Shown here: positions 1 to 7,680 of the stretch, piece after piece
Position numbering within the stretch: position 1 is the first letter of the stretch
Layout: the number at the start of each line of letters is the position of its first letter
Source: Ignavibacteriales bacterium
Lineage (GTDB): Bacteria; Bacteroidota; Ignavibacteria; Ignavibacteriales; Melioribacteraceae
NCBI GenBank assembly: GCA_020059785.1
Contig: JAGVBL010000080.1
Coordinates: 1 to 8,765, forward strand
DNA: 8,765 nucleotides
Direction of reading: 5' to 3'
Notes under the pieces: generated by a model
Seen by the model: the letters and a program-made list of their open reading frames with translations, nothing else
Told to the model about the DNA's origin: nothing
The model's database searches: none
Made by a program: the position numbers and the translations under genes

Positions 1-609
1 GAACGGGAAATAAGTTATTCTGTTCATCTCGCAATATTTTAATAACGAATTCTTAGCAAAAATAAAATCGCAATATTGCGCCGGACAAACATCCGACCAC
101 CCGTCACCTATGTAAACGCTATATTCGTCGTCCGAACTGTAACTTAAAATGTGATTTCTCTTACAGTTTGCGCATCTATCGCATTCTTCATCGGTATGAG
201 GAAAGACAGGAATTAATTTTTTATCAGCGAATAAAAGTCTATTTGAAAATACTTCCAGAGAAGATAAATTCTCGCGTTCTAATATTTTATTAATATAGAA
301 ATCTAATCCATCGCTAAGAACTCTAATTTCAAATTCATTACTTTTGCAATAATCAGTAAAATGTTTAAACGATTCGTCAATGCCAACCGATGATAAAAAT
401 TGTTGATAAGAATTATGATCGAAGTTTTCGATAGTATCGCATAATAACTGCCAGCTTTGCTTTGCATTTATTTTTTTATTTATCCAGTCTTCAATAATTA
501 TCTGAGCTTTTAACGGATCTCCAAATTTCAAGAACATTGTTTCGCCAACGTCTTGCTGTGTAATTGTCCCATCGAAATCAACAAATATTTTAAATGTTCT
601 ACTTTGCAT
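1..609 (-). CDS. HAD-family phosphatase, MtnX-like (partial, C-terminus beyond left edge)
   Basis: The reading frame starts at ATG (607-609) and stays open to the window edge, giving 203 residues. It shows all four HAD motifs: DFDGT at residues 11-15 (D11 nucleophile, D13 acid/base), SDG at 99-101, K150, and GDGWSD at 168-173 (metal-binding D169 and D173). The roughly 80 residues between motifs I and II fit a C1-type cap, as in the phosphoserine phosphatase/MtnX branch. A cysteine cluster C143-x2-C146-x2-C149 directly precedes K150; from memory MtnX-type proteins of the methionine salvage pathway have a similar Cys-rich stretch. It is probably a soluble, Mg-dependent phosphomonoesterase. The substrate cannot be fixed: methylthio-diketopentane phosphate is only the family analogy, and no other salvage gene is visible. 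The start lies 8 bases after the smc stop, so it is probably the downstream member of that transcription unit. Confidence 0.85.
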   Translation of the reverse strand, partial: MQSRTFKIFVDFDGTITQQDVGETMFLKFGDPLKAQIIIEDWINKKINAKQSWQLLCDTIENFDHNSYQQFLSSVGIDESFKHFTDYCKSNEFEIRVLSDGLDFYINKILERENLSSLEVFSNRLLFADKKLIPVFPHTDEECDRCANCKRNHILSYSSDDEYSVYIGDGWSDVCPAQYCDFIFAKNSLLKYCEMNRITYFPF

Positions 610-617
610 AAATAACT

Positions 618-3600
618 TTATTCCTGTGCCTCAGGGATCTCTTCGAATTTAACGCCAACTAATTTAGAGATGCCTTCTTCTTGCATAGTAACACCATACA
701 TTGTCTCGGCAGCTTCCATAGTTCGTTTGTTATGAGTTACAATTATAAATTGTGTTCTATCGCTGAACTCTTTTAGCAATCTTGTAAAGCGGTCGATATT
801 GGTATCATCCAGTGGTGCATCAACTTCATCAAGTATACAGAAAGGACTTGGTTTAACAAGATAAATTGCAAAGAGAAGTGCCGTAGCCGTAAGTGTTTTT
901 TCGCCTCCTGATAAAAGCTCAATGGATGTAGGACGCTTCCCTTTAGGTTTAGCAACAATTTCAATTTTAGCTTCCAGCGGGTCTACATTTTCTTCCAGCA
1001 ATAAATCTGCTTCGTCCCCGGGATTAAATAACGTCTGGAAAATATTTGTAAAATTCTTGCGTATCTGATCAAAAGTTTCAAGAAATAATTTTTGAGCAGT
1101 GTCGTTAATTTCATTAATTGTTTTGATAAGGTCTTTTTCGGAATCAGTCAAATCATCCCGTTGTTTATGAAGGAAATCCAATCTCGATTTTTCCTCTTCG
1201 TATTCGGAATAGGCAAGTAAGTTTACCGGGCCGATGTTTTTAAGCTTTTCCTTATTTGAATGAACTTCTTTGGTTGTTTCATCGAAATTGAAGCTCTCAA
1301 GATCATCGTACTGCTTTAACGTAATTTCGATTGAATAATTTTCCTGAATGTGCTGTTGAATGTTCTGTAATCTAAAATTTATTTCGTTTTCTTTTATGTC
1401 CAGTGAATGAATCTGATCAGATACTTCCTGACGTTTGTTTCTCAATTCGTTGAGTTGTTTTTCAAACTTTGTAGCTTCATCTTTAATCAATCGCAGCTTT
1501 TCATCTATTTCCGATTCTTCTTTTATTAAAACATTTCTTACTGCAATTATATTCTCCAAAACGTTTTTTGTTGTTTCAATTGTTGTTAAAAGAGAAGTGG
1601 TCTCAATAGTATTACTTTCTAATTCTTCTTCTCGTTTAGTAATTCCGTTTTGAATTAATTCAATATCATTTTTAGAACGGTTAATAGAATCATTGAAATT
1701 GTTTATCTGACCCTTAATCCTTTCGAGTTCAAGTCGAGCTGAATTTTGTGAGTCTATTAACTGGTTAAAATTTCTTTCGAATTCATTTAGAGAATCCTCC
1801 TCGTCATTTATTTTTTGATCGAGAGATGATTTATCTATAGTCAGCTGGTCTAATATTACGTTTATTGATTCAAGCTGGTGATGTAATAGATTAGATTTCT
1901 CTACAAATTCCTGAATTTCTTTCTGGGAATTCTCAATCTCTTCATTTGCTTTTTTGTGTTCGAACTCTAATTGTGAAGTCTGTTTCTCAATATTAGCAAG
2001 ATCATTTGCAATTAACTTCTGACTATCACTAAGGTTTTTTAAATCAATTTTGGAAAGTTTTAACTCGGTATCGGCAATTTGTGATTTTAATTTCTCAAGC
2101 TGGGATTCGTGTTTAGGATATTCCGCTTTCAAATTTTCCAGAAGTTGTTTTCGTCCGAACAGGGTTTCATCCTGTTTTGGCATCGATCCGGCTTCGATAA
2201 TCCCGTTACTTTTAATTAAGTCCCCTTCAAGCGTCACAAAGTCGAAATCATTGTATTTATCGTGAAGTTGTATTGCTTCATTTAGCCCTGATGTAATAAC
2301 AACTCTTGATAAAACCTGGTGGAAATATTTTTGCCATTTAGTTTCCGACTCTACAAAATCTTTTGCCCAGCCGACAAATGTAGATTCTTTTTCAAGTTTT
2401 CTGGATTTTTTAGAAAACCTGTAAGATGAATATTTATCGAACAAAGATTTATTGTTATTGAGACCATTTTTAAGAAGGTAGAAAGAAGCTTTACCAAGGT
2501 CATTTTTCTTTAAGTAGCTGATTGCACTTTGTAATTCGTCAACAGATTCAATCAATAGATTATTGAGAACGTTTTTTAATCCCGCTTCCAGTGCAAATTT
2601 GTATTTATCCTGTGCATTACCAACGTAGGCAAAAATATTTTTTTCCGATTGACTCCAGTCTTTGTTTTCTAACAGTATTTTTGAACCTTTTGAAATCCCT
2701 TCCAGGTTAGAAATAAGTGTTTGAATAAACTCAATTTTCTCTCTTAATCCCGTAAGAACTGCTTTTTCTTCAATCTCTTTTTCTTTTAATGAATTTAGAA
2801 GTGATTCTAATTCAGATTTTTCTTTTTCTCTTAATGCAATTTGGAGGCCGGCTTCGCTTAATTTTTTTTCTGCGTCGAGCTTCTCATTATTAAGTTCTTC
2901 TATAAAACCTACAGTCTTTGCTATTCGGGTAGTTATGGTTTGAATCTTACCGTTTAACTTCGCAATGTTTGATGAGTGTGAATCTAATTCTTTTTGAATT
3001 GCGGTCTTAAGATTATCCTTATCGGATATTTCTTTTATCAAATTATATCTATTATCAATTAGATTCCTCAACTCCAATTTTTTTAAATCAAGCAAGCTGC
3101 GTTTTTCGGTAATGGATCCTTCATTTTCATTTATTTCCAGGGATTTCTGAATTTCACTATTCTTAAGTGAGTTTAACTCTTCTTCTAATGCCTCTATGTT
3201 ATTATCCGTTTGAACAATTCTTTGCTTATACTCTTCAATTTCGTTAACAAGTCTTGTGTGGTTAATTTTAAGAGAATTCAACCGTTCTTCGGAAACGGAA
3301 ATATTTTTTTGAGTAATGTGTAATTGGTCGGTGTTGGATGATAATTCATTCCTCTTATCACTTAATTCTCGTTCAATTGAATTAATCTTTTCTCTGTAAA
3401 TTATCAATTCATTTTCAATGCTTCTTATTTCAGTATCTATCGATTCTTTATTCAGGTTAAGATTTGAAACGTCATTTTTAATGCTTTCATTCTTTTGAGT
3501 GTATAGAGCATACTCTCTTTCGGCAAGGTCAATTTCCTTATCTCTTAAAACCGATTGAATTTGATTGTATTGATCTGCACGTTTTGCTTGTCGTTCCAAA

Positions 3601-4211
3601 GACCGTACAGTTTTTTCAACTTCTGAAACGATATCATTTACACGTGTAAGGTCTGCTTTTACATCTTCTAGTTTCTTAAGAGAAAGTCTTCTCCTCAATT
3701 TATATTTATTTACACCCGCTGCTTCTTCAAATAATCTTCTTCTTTCTTCGGCTTTGCTGCTTAGGATTGTTTCAACCATTTTTAATTCGATAACAGAATA
3801 GGCATTTGTACCCATTCCTGTATCCATAAAAAGATTTGTTATGTCTTTGAGTCGGCAAATATTTTTATTTAACAAATATTCACTTTCTCCGGATCTGAAA
3901 ATTCTTCGCGTTATAGTAACTTCGGAATATTCAGTTGGAAGAATTCCGCGGTCGTTTACAAGGGTAATAGAGGCTTCAGACATTCCCATCGGTTTTCTTT
4001 CGCGGGTTCCATTGAAAATCACATTCTCCATTTTGTCGCTTCTTAACGTAGTAGTCTTCTGTTCACCCAGCACCCATCTTATTGCATCAACTATATTAGT
4101 TTTGCCGCAACCATTAGGTCCAACTATTCCGGTAATTCCGCGATTGAAAGCAATATTTGTTCTATTTGCAAACGACTTGAAGCCGAAAATTTCTAATTTT
4201 GATAAAAACAA
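618..4211 (-). CDS. smc: Chromosome segregation/condensation protein SMC
   Basis: Full-length 1197-residue SMC ATPase, which as a homodimer with ScpA/ScpB loads on and compacts the chromosome. The N-terminal head has GFKSF (10-14) and Walker A GPNGCGKTN (31-39). A first coiled-coil arm covers about 170-500, the hinge about 503-685 (KGSKIL near 508; a GDLI...G..EAGS segment at 663-676), and the returning arm about 690-1030. The C-terminal head carries the ABC signature LSGGEK (1100-1105), Walker B CILDE (1125-1129), a D-loop APLDD and H1160. The start is TTG: the N-terminus MFLSKLEIFGFKSF matches the family exactly, the first in-frame ATG is M61 after Walker A, and an in-frame TAA lies four codons upstream. 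The Q-loop glutamine expected after helix one of the head is absent: IELKMV at 141-146 replaces the usual IGQGKV. The gene follows the GH2-like gene by 9 bases. No scpA or scpB is in view. Confidence 0.97.
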   Translation of the reverse strand: MFLSKLEIFGFKSFANRTNIAFNRGITGIVGPNGCGKTNIVDAIRWVLGEQKTTTLRSDKMENVIFNGTRERKPMGMSEASITLVNDRGILPTEYSEVTITRRIFRSGESEYLLNKNICRLKDITNLFMDTGMGTNAYSVIELKMVETILSSKAEERRRLFEEAAGVNKYKLRRRLSLKKLEDVKADLTRVNDIVSEVEKTVRSLERQAKRADQYNQIQSVLRDKEIDLAEREYALYTQKNESIKNDVSNLNLNKESIDTEIRSIENELIIYREKINSIERELSDKRNELSSNTDQLHITQKNISVSEERLNSLKINHTRLVNEIEEYKQRIVQTDNNIEALEEELNSLKNSEIQKSLEINENEGSITEKRSLLDLKKLELRNLIDNRYNLIKEISDKDNLKTAIQKELDSHSSNIAKLNGKIQTITTRIAKTVGFIEELNNEKLDAEKKLSEAGLQIALREKEKSELESLLNSLKEKEIEEKAVLTGLREKIEFIQTLISNLEGISKGSKILLENKDWSQSEKNIFAYVGNAQDKYKFALEAGLKNVLNNLLIESVDELQSAISYLKKNDLGKASFYLLKNGLNNNKSLFDKYSSYRFSKKSRKLEKESTFVGWAKDFVESETKWQKYFHQVLSRVVITSGLNEAIQLHDKYNDFDFVTLEGDLIKSNGIIEAGSMPKQDETLFGRKQLLENLKAEYPKHESQLEKLKSQIADTELKLSKIDLKNLSDSQKLIANDLANIEKQTSQLEFEHKKANEEIENSQKEIQEFVEKSNLLHHQLESINVILDQLTIDKSSLDQKINDEEDSLNEFERNFNQLIDSQNSARLELERIKGQINNFNDSINRSKNDIELIQNGITKREEELESNTIETTSLLTTIETTKNVLENIIAVRNVLIKEESEIDEKLRLIKDEATKFEKQLNELRNKRQEVSDQIHSLDIKENEINFRLQNIQQHIQENYSIEITLKQYDDLESFNFDETTKEVHSNKEKLKNIGPVNLLAYSEYEEEKSRLDFLHKQRDDLTDSEKDLIKTINEINDTAQKLFLETFDQIRKNFTNIFQTLFNPGDEADLLLEENVDPLEAKIEIVAKPKGKRPTSIELLSGGEKTLTATALLFAIYLVKPSPFCILDEVDAPLDDTNIDRFTRLLKEFSDRTQFIIVTHNKRTMEAAETMYGVTMQEEGISKLVGVKFEEIPEAQE
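621..625 (-). promoter_or_regulatory. Likely ribosome binding site of the HAD phosphatase gene
   Basis: AGGAA on the minus strand lies 11 bases before the ATG at 609. It is embedded in the last two sense codons of smc, immediately before the smc stop. The spacing is slightly long, so initiation may rely on ribosomes terminating on smc. Confidence 0.45.
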
Positions 4212-4216
4212 TTGAT

Positions 4217-4220
4217 CCTC
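4217..4220 (-). promoter_or_regulatory. Ribosome binding site supporting the TTG start of smc
   Basis: GAGG on the minus strand sits 5 bases before the TTG at 4209-4211, directly after the TAA that ends the upstream gene. It supports TTG as the real start. Its GAG also forms one arm of a small inverted repeat at 4218-4230. Confidence 0.7.
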
Positions 4221-4230
4221 TTAAAAAGAG
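4218..4230. repeat. Short perfect inverted repeat across the GH2-like stop codon
   Basis: CTCTT-AAA-AAGAG on the plus strand forms a 5-bp stem with a 3-base loop. It contains the last codons and stop of the upstream gene and part of the smc ribosome binding site. The stem is weak and lacks a following T-run, so it is not a terminator. If it forms in mRNA it would partly hide the smc binding site until a ribosome arrives from upstream. Confidence 0.4.
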
Positions 4231-6785
4231 ATTAAACTATATTGTTTAAATGAGTTGTTAAGATAATAAAGGGCTGAATTTGTCAGTTGAAAATATGCTG
4301 CCGCACCGGTAATCAATAAAATTATTATTACAAGTCCATACAAATAAACAGTTAGTTTGCGTACTTCAAACAGTACGTGTATTCCCTTAAAAATCCTTTG
4401 TAAAATCCATAACCAGAATAATAGTATTACTATTATTATTATAGAATTGTAGGTGCCGATTGCCAAAATTTTATATAAAATTAATTCTACCGGAAGTAAA
4501 ATTGTAAAAGGAAGTAATCCCCATATTATCATAAAGAAAATACTGCTATACTGAATCTTCGTTTTTATGAAGAAGGATGCCGCCTTTATAATTACACTAA
4601 TAAAAACAATTTTTAGAATTACAAATAGAAAAATGATAATGAAACCTTTCTCGGGATTCCATGCCAGATAGCTAAAGCCTCTTATTATTGATGATTCTCC
4701 GAATGAGAGTAGAAGCTTTTCAAATAGTATGTTGGTTCTTAAATAATAAAATAAAATTGTAAAGAATAGGGAAATAGAACCCGATTCAACAATAAGTAAA
4801 ATGAATGTATGAACACCAGAAATAATTCTTTGATCTCTGATATCCGAAAAAAAATTATATGGACGGAAAAAAGCTCTGCTGCACTCATCGCGGAATTTTC
4901 TGCTGGTATTAATTAATAAAGCCATTAATATTGATAAACCAAGAGCAATTAAAATGAATATTAGTTTGTTCTCGTCTTTTGAATTACCAATCGGGATAGT
5001 TACCTTATTTTTGTTATTTAACTTCGCATCAAGGACTTTATAGACAATATTATTCGAAGTAGGTGAGTTGTGAAATATTCCAAGTTGATAATAAAATTCA
5101 TTACCGCCATACAAGGATTTAAAGTCGCCGTTATAATTGTAAAAAGTATTAATGAAGAAACCTGATAAATTATTATTACGAGAAACATCAATAATCTGCC
5201 CGAAATATTTAGCCTGGGCTTCTGTAGAATTTTTCAATAAGTATCCGCCGGAAATTCCATAGTAATTGGGATAATTTACTTCTGAAAGAAAGTAATTATG
5301 CTCTGTTGTTTCATCACTTAAAATTTCTAATGCATCTGTTAATTTATCGGGAGGTGTTGAATAAATTTCTATTCCAATTAAATCTAATCCATCAATTTTT
5401 TCATTTTGAATTCCGACAAATGAGCAATAGGTAATTTTTCCATTATCACTACTGCTTGTAAGAATATTTGAAATAAAATCACCTGTTAAAGTTGAATTGG
5501 CAAGGAATGAACTTCCAATTCCCCAAATTACAGCTGTCGAATATGTTCTATATGATTCAACCATTTCATTGAATCTGCTAATGGTTCTTGTTCTAAATTC
5601 TGTATCTGTCAATAATTCTTCTGGTACAGAGTTTAGAGGTAATTCTACTAAAGCGATCAATCCTAATTGATTACATAAATTAATTGCTAACGGATTTGCA
5701 TAAGCTTTAGCAAATCGAATTGCATTAAACCCTGTGTTCTTTATAAAAGTAAAATCTCTTTTTAGTTTTTCGATATAACCGCTTTCTATTATTTCACTCT
5801 CATTAACAATGTAAGTTATTCCTTTAAGAAAGAAAGGATTATTATTAAGAATTAATTTTTGGTTCCTATTTTCAATTCGAAGAAATGAAATTGTCTTTTC
5901 AGACTTGTCAATTATTTGTTTATTTGCCAGAAGTGAAAGTTCGGCTTTATAAATGTTTGGAGATTCATTCGACCAAAGAGCAGGGTTGGGTATGTTAATT
6001 TTAAGTAAATGTTCTGATTGTTTTGTGTTTGAAAATGTCAATGGAAAATCATAAGAAAAACTATTTCCTGTAAAATTCTGAGGAGTTAATTTCAGATTTA
6101 GTAATACTATATCTTTGCCCGTCAATGCCTCATTTAACAAGTCAATATTTTCTATACCAACCTTAATTTCTCCACTGGCCGAGGAGAGATTAGTATCGAG
6201 CAAGTAATTAATTTTAAACTGAGAAAAATGGGTCTTGGGTAAAATTCTAACAAAAACATTTCTATAAATTCCAGAAGACTTTTTAGGAAATAGAAATCTT
6301 TGTTTTAATGGGATCGTCCTTTTAGAGTCTAATTTGTTATCAATTTTGATAACAATTTTGTTTGGTGAATCTGCTTTAATCAAATCACCGGGTAATTCAA
6401 TTTCGAATGGGATTTCTCCAATTGACCTTTTAAAAATATTATATCCATTTAAAAATATTTCTATAGAGTAATTGATTCCACCCCAAAATAATTTAAAAAC
6501 AGAATTATCTATTTCATCATTGGATAAATTAATTTCATTTTCAAAATAGAGAGTTTCCACACCATCCCAGGTACAGGGGATATTTGCTTTTACATAATTC
6601 TTATCATCGGGATTGAGGTAAACCTTCCAGCCCTTGTTCAAATCAATCAATTTACCGTGAACGTGATGTGAACTACCTGTTGAGTCGGCTGGAAAAGAAG
6701 GAAGAGATTTAACCTTAATTTGCGCAGAAATCGATAAAGGTAAGAGATTAATTAAAAGAAAGAGAATCTTTAATTTTTTTGCCAT
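4221..6785 (-). CDS. Secreted GH2-fold pseudoglycosidase fused to a Yip1-like membrane domain
   Basis: An 854-residue protein with ATG start and a signal peptide (1-21, ending SISA before Q22). Residues about 45-185 resemble the jelly-roll sugar-binding domain of GH2 beta-galactosidases (SSGIYRNVFVRI near 170-181). An Ig-like domain follows to about 302, then a TIM-barrel-like region about 305-590 (LKGITY near 320, TGFNAIRF 351-358, LCNQLGL 370-376). Catalytic positions are degenerate: the GNE acid/base motif reads WGIGSS (421-426), the substrate-site histidine aligns with K360, and only the nucleophile-like E502 (LSEVNY) remains. From 608 to 833 there are about six hydrophobic spans (608-625, 656-683, 714-740, 746-773, 778-799, 811-833), and FRPYNFFSDIR (640-650) leads into the last five as in Yip1 proteins. 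I infer an exported GH2-like ectodomain anchored in the inner membrane, likely non-hydrolytic. Its function is unknown to me. It has its own promoter upstream, and smc follows 9 bases downstream. Confidence 0.85.
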   Translation of the reverse strand: MAKKLKILFLLINLLPLSISAQIKVKSLPSFPADSTGSSHHVHGKLIDLNKGWKVYLNPDDKNYVKANIPCTWDGVETLYFENEINLSNDEIDNSVFKLFWGGINYSIEIFLNGYNIFKRSIGEIPFEIELPGDLIKADSPNKIVIKIDNKLDSKRTIPLKQRFLFPKKSSGIYRNVFVRILPKTHFSQFKINYLLDTNLSSASGEIKVGIENIDLLNEALTGKDIVLLNLKLTPQNFTGNSFSYDFPLTFSNTKQSEHLLKINIPNPALWSNESPNIYKAELSLLANKQIIDKSEKTISFLRIENRNQKLILNNNPFFLKGITYIVNESEIIESGYIEKLKRDFTFIKNTGFNAIRFAKAYANPLAINLCNQLGLIALVELPLNSVPEELLTDTEFRTRTISRFNEMVESYRTYSTAVIWGIGSSFLANSTLTGDFISNILTSSSDNGKITYCSFVGIQNEKIDGLDLIGIEIYSTPPDKLTDALEILSDETTEHNYFLSEVNYPNYYGISGGYLLKNSTEAQAKYFGQIIDVSRNNNLSGFFINTFYNYNGDFKSLYGGNEFYYQLGIFHNSPTSNNIVYKVLDAKLNNKNKVTIPIGNSKDENKLIFILIALGLSILMALLINTSRKFRDECSRAFFRPYNFFSDIRDQRIISGVHTFILLIVESGSISLFFTILFYYLRTNILFEKLLLSFGESSIIRGFSYLAWNPEKGFIIIFLFVILKIVFISVIIKAASFFIKTKIQYSSIFFMIIWGLLPFTILLPVELILYKILAIGTYNSIIIIVILLFWLWILQRIFKGIHVLFEVRKLTVYLYGLVIIILLITGAAAYFQLTNSALYYLNNSFKQYSLISF

Positions 6786-6889
6786 TTTATGGTGAATTAT
6801 CCAAATAAACCCTTAAATATACTAAAAAATCGAGGGCATATCAATTGAGGAATGCTATAAATTCACCAAATTTCAAGGTTTTTACAAAT
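6786..6889 (-). other. Intergenic region between tpiA and the GH2-like gene
   Basis: This 104-base AT-rich gap is the largest in the window. It holds the promoter described at 6816-6844. No convincing terminator hairpin for tpiA was found: the best local pairing is a 3-bp stem around 6865-6880 without a T-run. Some read-through from tpiA is therefore possible. Confidence 0.6.
6816..6844 (-). promoter_or_regulatory. Sigma70-like promoter for the GH2-like gene (and probably smc)
   Basis: On the minus strand, TTGATA (6839-6844, five of six matches to the -35 consensus) is separated by exactly 17 bases from TATATT (6816-6821, five of six matches to the -10 consensus). Transcription would begin near 6809 and leave about 24 bases of leader before the ATG at 6785. 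No clear Shine-Dalgarno sequence is present in that leader. In AT-rich DNA such matches arise by chance, but the spacing and its position in the only sizeable gap favour a real promoter. Confidence 0.6.
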
Positions 6890-7648
6890 TTATTCAGCGG
6901 ATTCAACAATTTTAATAAATGAATCTGATCTTAAACAAGCACCGCCTACTAATGCTCCATCTATATCTGGTTGCGCCATCAATTCACTGGCATTATCCGG
7001 TTTTACACTTCCACCATATTGAATTATAATATTATCTGATAGGTAAGTTGAATATTCTTTTTGCAAAAGATCTCTAATAAATTTATGAACTTCCTGAGCC
7101 TGATAAGGAGTAGCGTTTTTACCTGTTCCTATAGCCCAGACCGGTTCATATGCAAAGATTATATTTTGTATTTCAGATTCACTCAGGTCTTTTAATCCAT
7201 CTATAACCTGTCTACGAATTACATCAAAGGTTTTATCTTTTTCCCGTTCTTCAAGTGTTTCGCCAATGCAAAAAATAGGTTTAAGATTATTTTTGAGTGC
7301 AGCTTTTAGTTTTAAATTAATTATTTCATCAGATTCTTCAAATATAGTTCTCCTTTCAGAGTGACCGATAATCACAAATTCACACCCAACACTTTTTAAC
7401 ATCTTTGCAGATATTTCACCTGTATAAGCACCATTTTCTTCATAATACATATTCTGTGCACCTAAAGAAATTTTGGTCCCTTTTAATAATGCGTTTGCGG
7501 TTTCTAATGATGTAAATGGAGGGCAAAGAATAATTTTTGTTTTAAAGTTTTTTCCGATCGATGAATTTTTTATTTCCGAAATCAAATTAATTGACGCAGA
7601 TAGGTCGTTATTCATTTTCCAGTTGCCGGCAACAATTTTTGTTCTCAT
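6890..7648 (-). CDS. tpiA: Triosephosphate isomerase
   Basis: A 252-residue enzyme of the usual bacterial length that interconverts dihydroxyacetone phosphate and glyceraldehyde 3-phosphate in cytosolic glycolysis and gluconeogenesis. The TIM-barrel signatures are intact: GNWKMN at residues 8-13 (N9 and substrate-binding K11), GHSERR at 95-100 with the electrophile H96, and AYEPVWAIGTGK at 166-177 with the catalytic base E168 and the flexible loop 6 after it. YGGSVKP near 211-217 and the GALVGGA phosphate-binding segment near 231-237 complete the site. The ATG start fits the family N-terminus. The gene follows nfu by 32 bases, so it is probably co-transcribed with mrp-nfu, although the three share no pathway. 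Nothing about it looks transferred or damaged. Confidence 0.98.
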   Translation of the reverse strand: MRTKIVAGNWKMNNDLSASINLISEIKNSSIGKNFKTKIILCPPFTSLETANALLKGTKISLGAQNMYYEENGAYTGEISAKMLKSVGCEFVIIGHSERRTIFEESDEIINLKLKAALKNNLKPIFCIGETLEEREKDKTFDVIRRQVIDGLKDLSESEIQNIIFAYEPVWAIGTGKNATPYQAQEVHKFIRDLLQKEYSTYLSDNIIIQYGGSVKPDNASELMAQPDIDGALVGGACLRSDSFIKIVESAE

Positions 7649-7654
7649 TATATA

Positions 7655-7658
7655 CCTT
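7655..7658 (-). promoter_or_regulatory. Ribosome binding site of tpiA
   Basis: AAGG on the minus strand lies 6 bases before the tpiA ATG (7646-7648), in an otherwise very AT-rich 32-base gap. The match is short but well placed. Confidence 0.5.
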
Positions 7659-7680
7659 ATATTAATCTATATTAAAGTTC

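Noticed and set aside
773..964. Minus-strand open frame of 63 codons in the C-terminal part of smc
   Set aside because: It overlaps the Walker B and signature region of SMC in another frame, and shows no family features.
1435..2265. Two plus-strand open frames of about 70 codons (1435-1653 and 2050-2265)
   Set aside because: Both are mirror images of the coiled-coil and hinge-side codons of smc; their Ser/Phe-rich composition is what antisense of Glu/Lys-rich codons gives.
3841..4215. Plus-strand open frame of 124 codons opposite the start of smc
   Set aside because: It is wholly antisense to the SMC head-coding region, has no recognisable domain or binding site, and the opposite frame encodes a fully conserved protein.
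6855..6892. Possible rho-independent terminator after tpiA
   Set aside because: Only 3-bp pairings are available and no T-run follows on the minus strand.
7649..7680. Separate promoter for tpiA in the AT-rich gap after nfu
   Set aside because: TATA-like strings occur, but no -35-like hexamer lies at suitable spacing, so they are probably base-composition noise.
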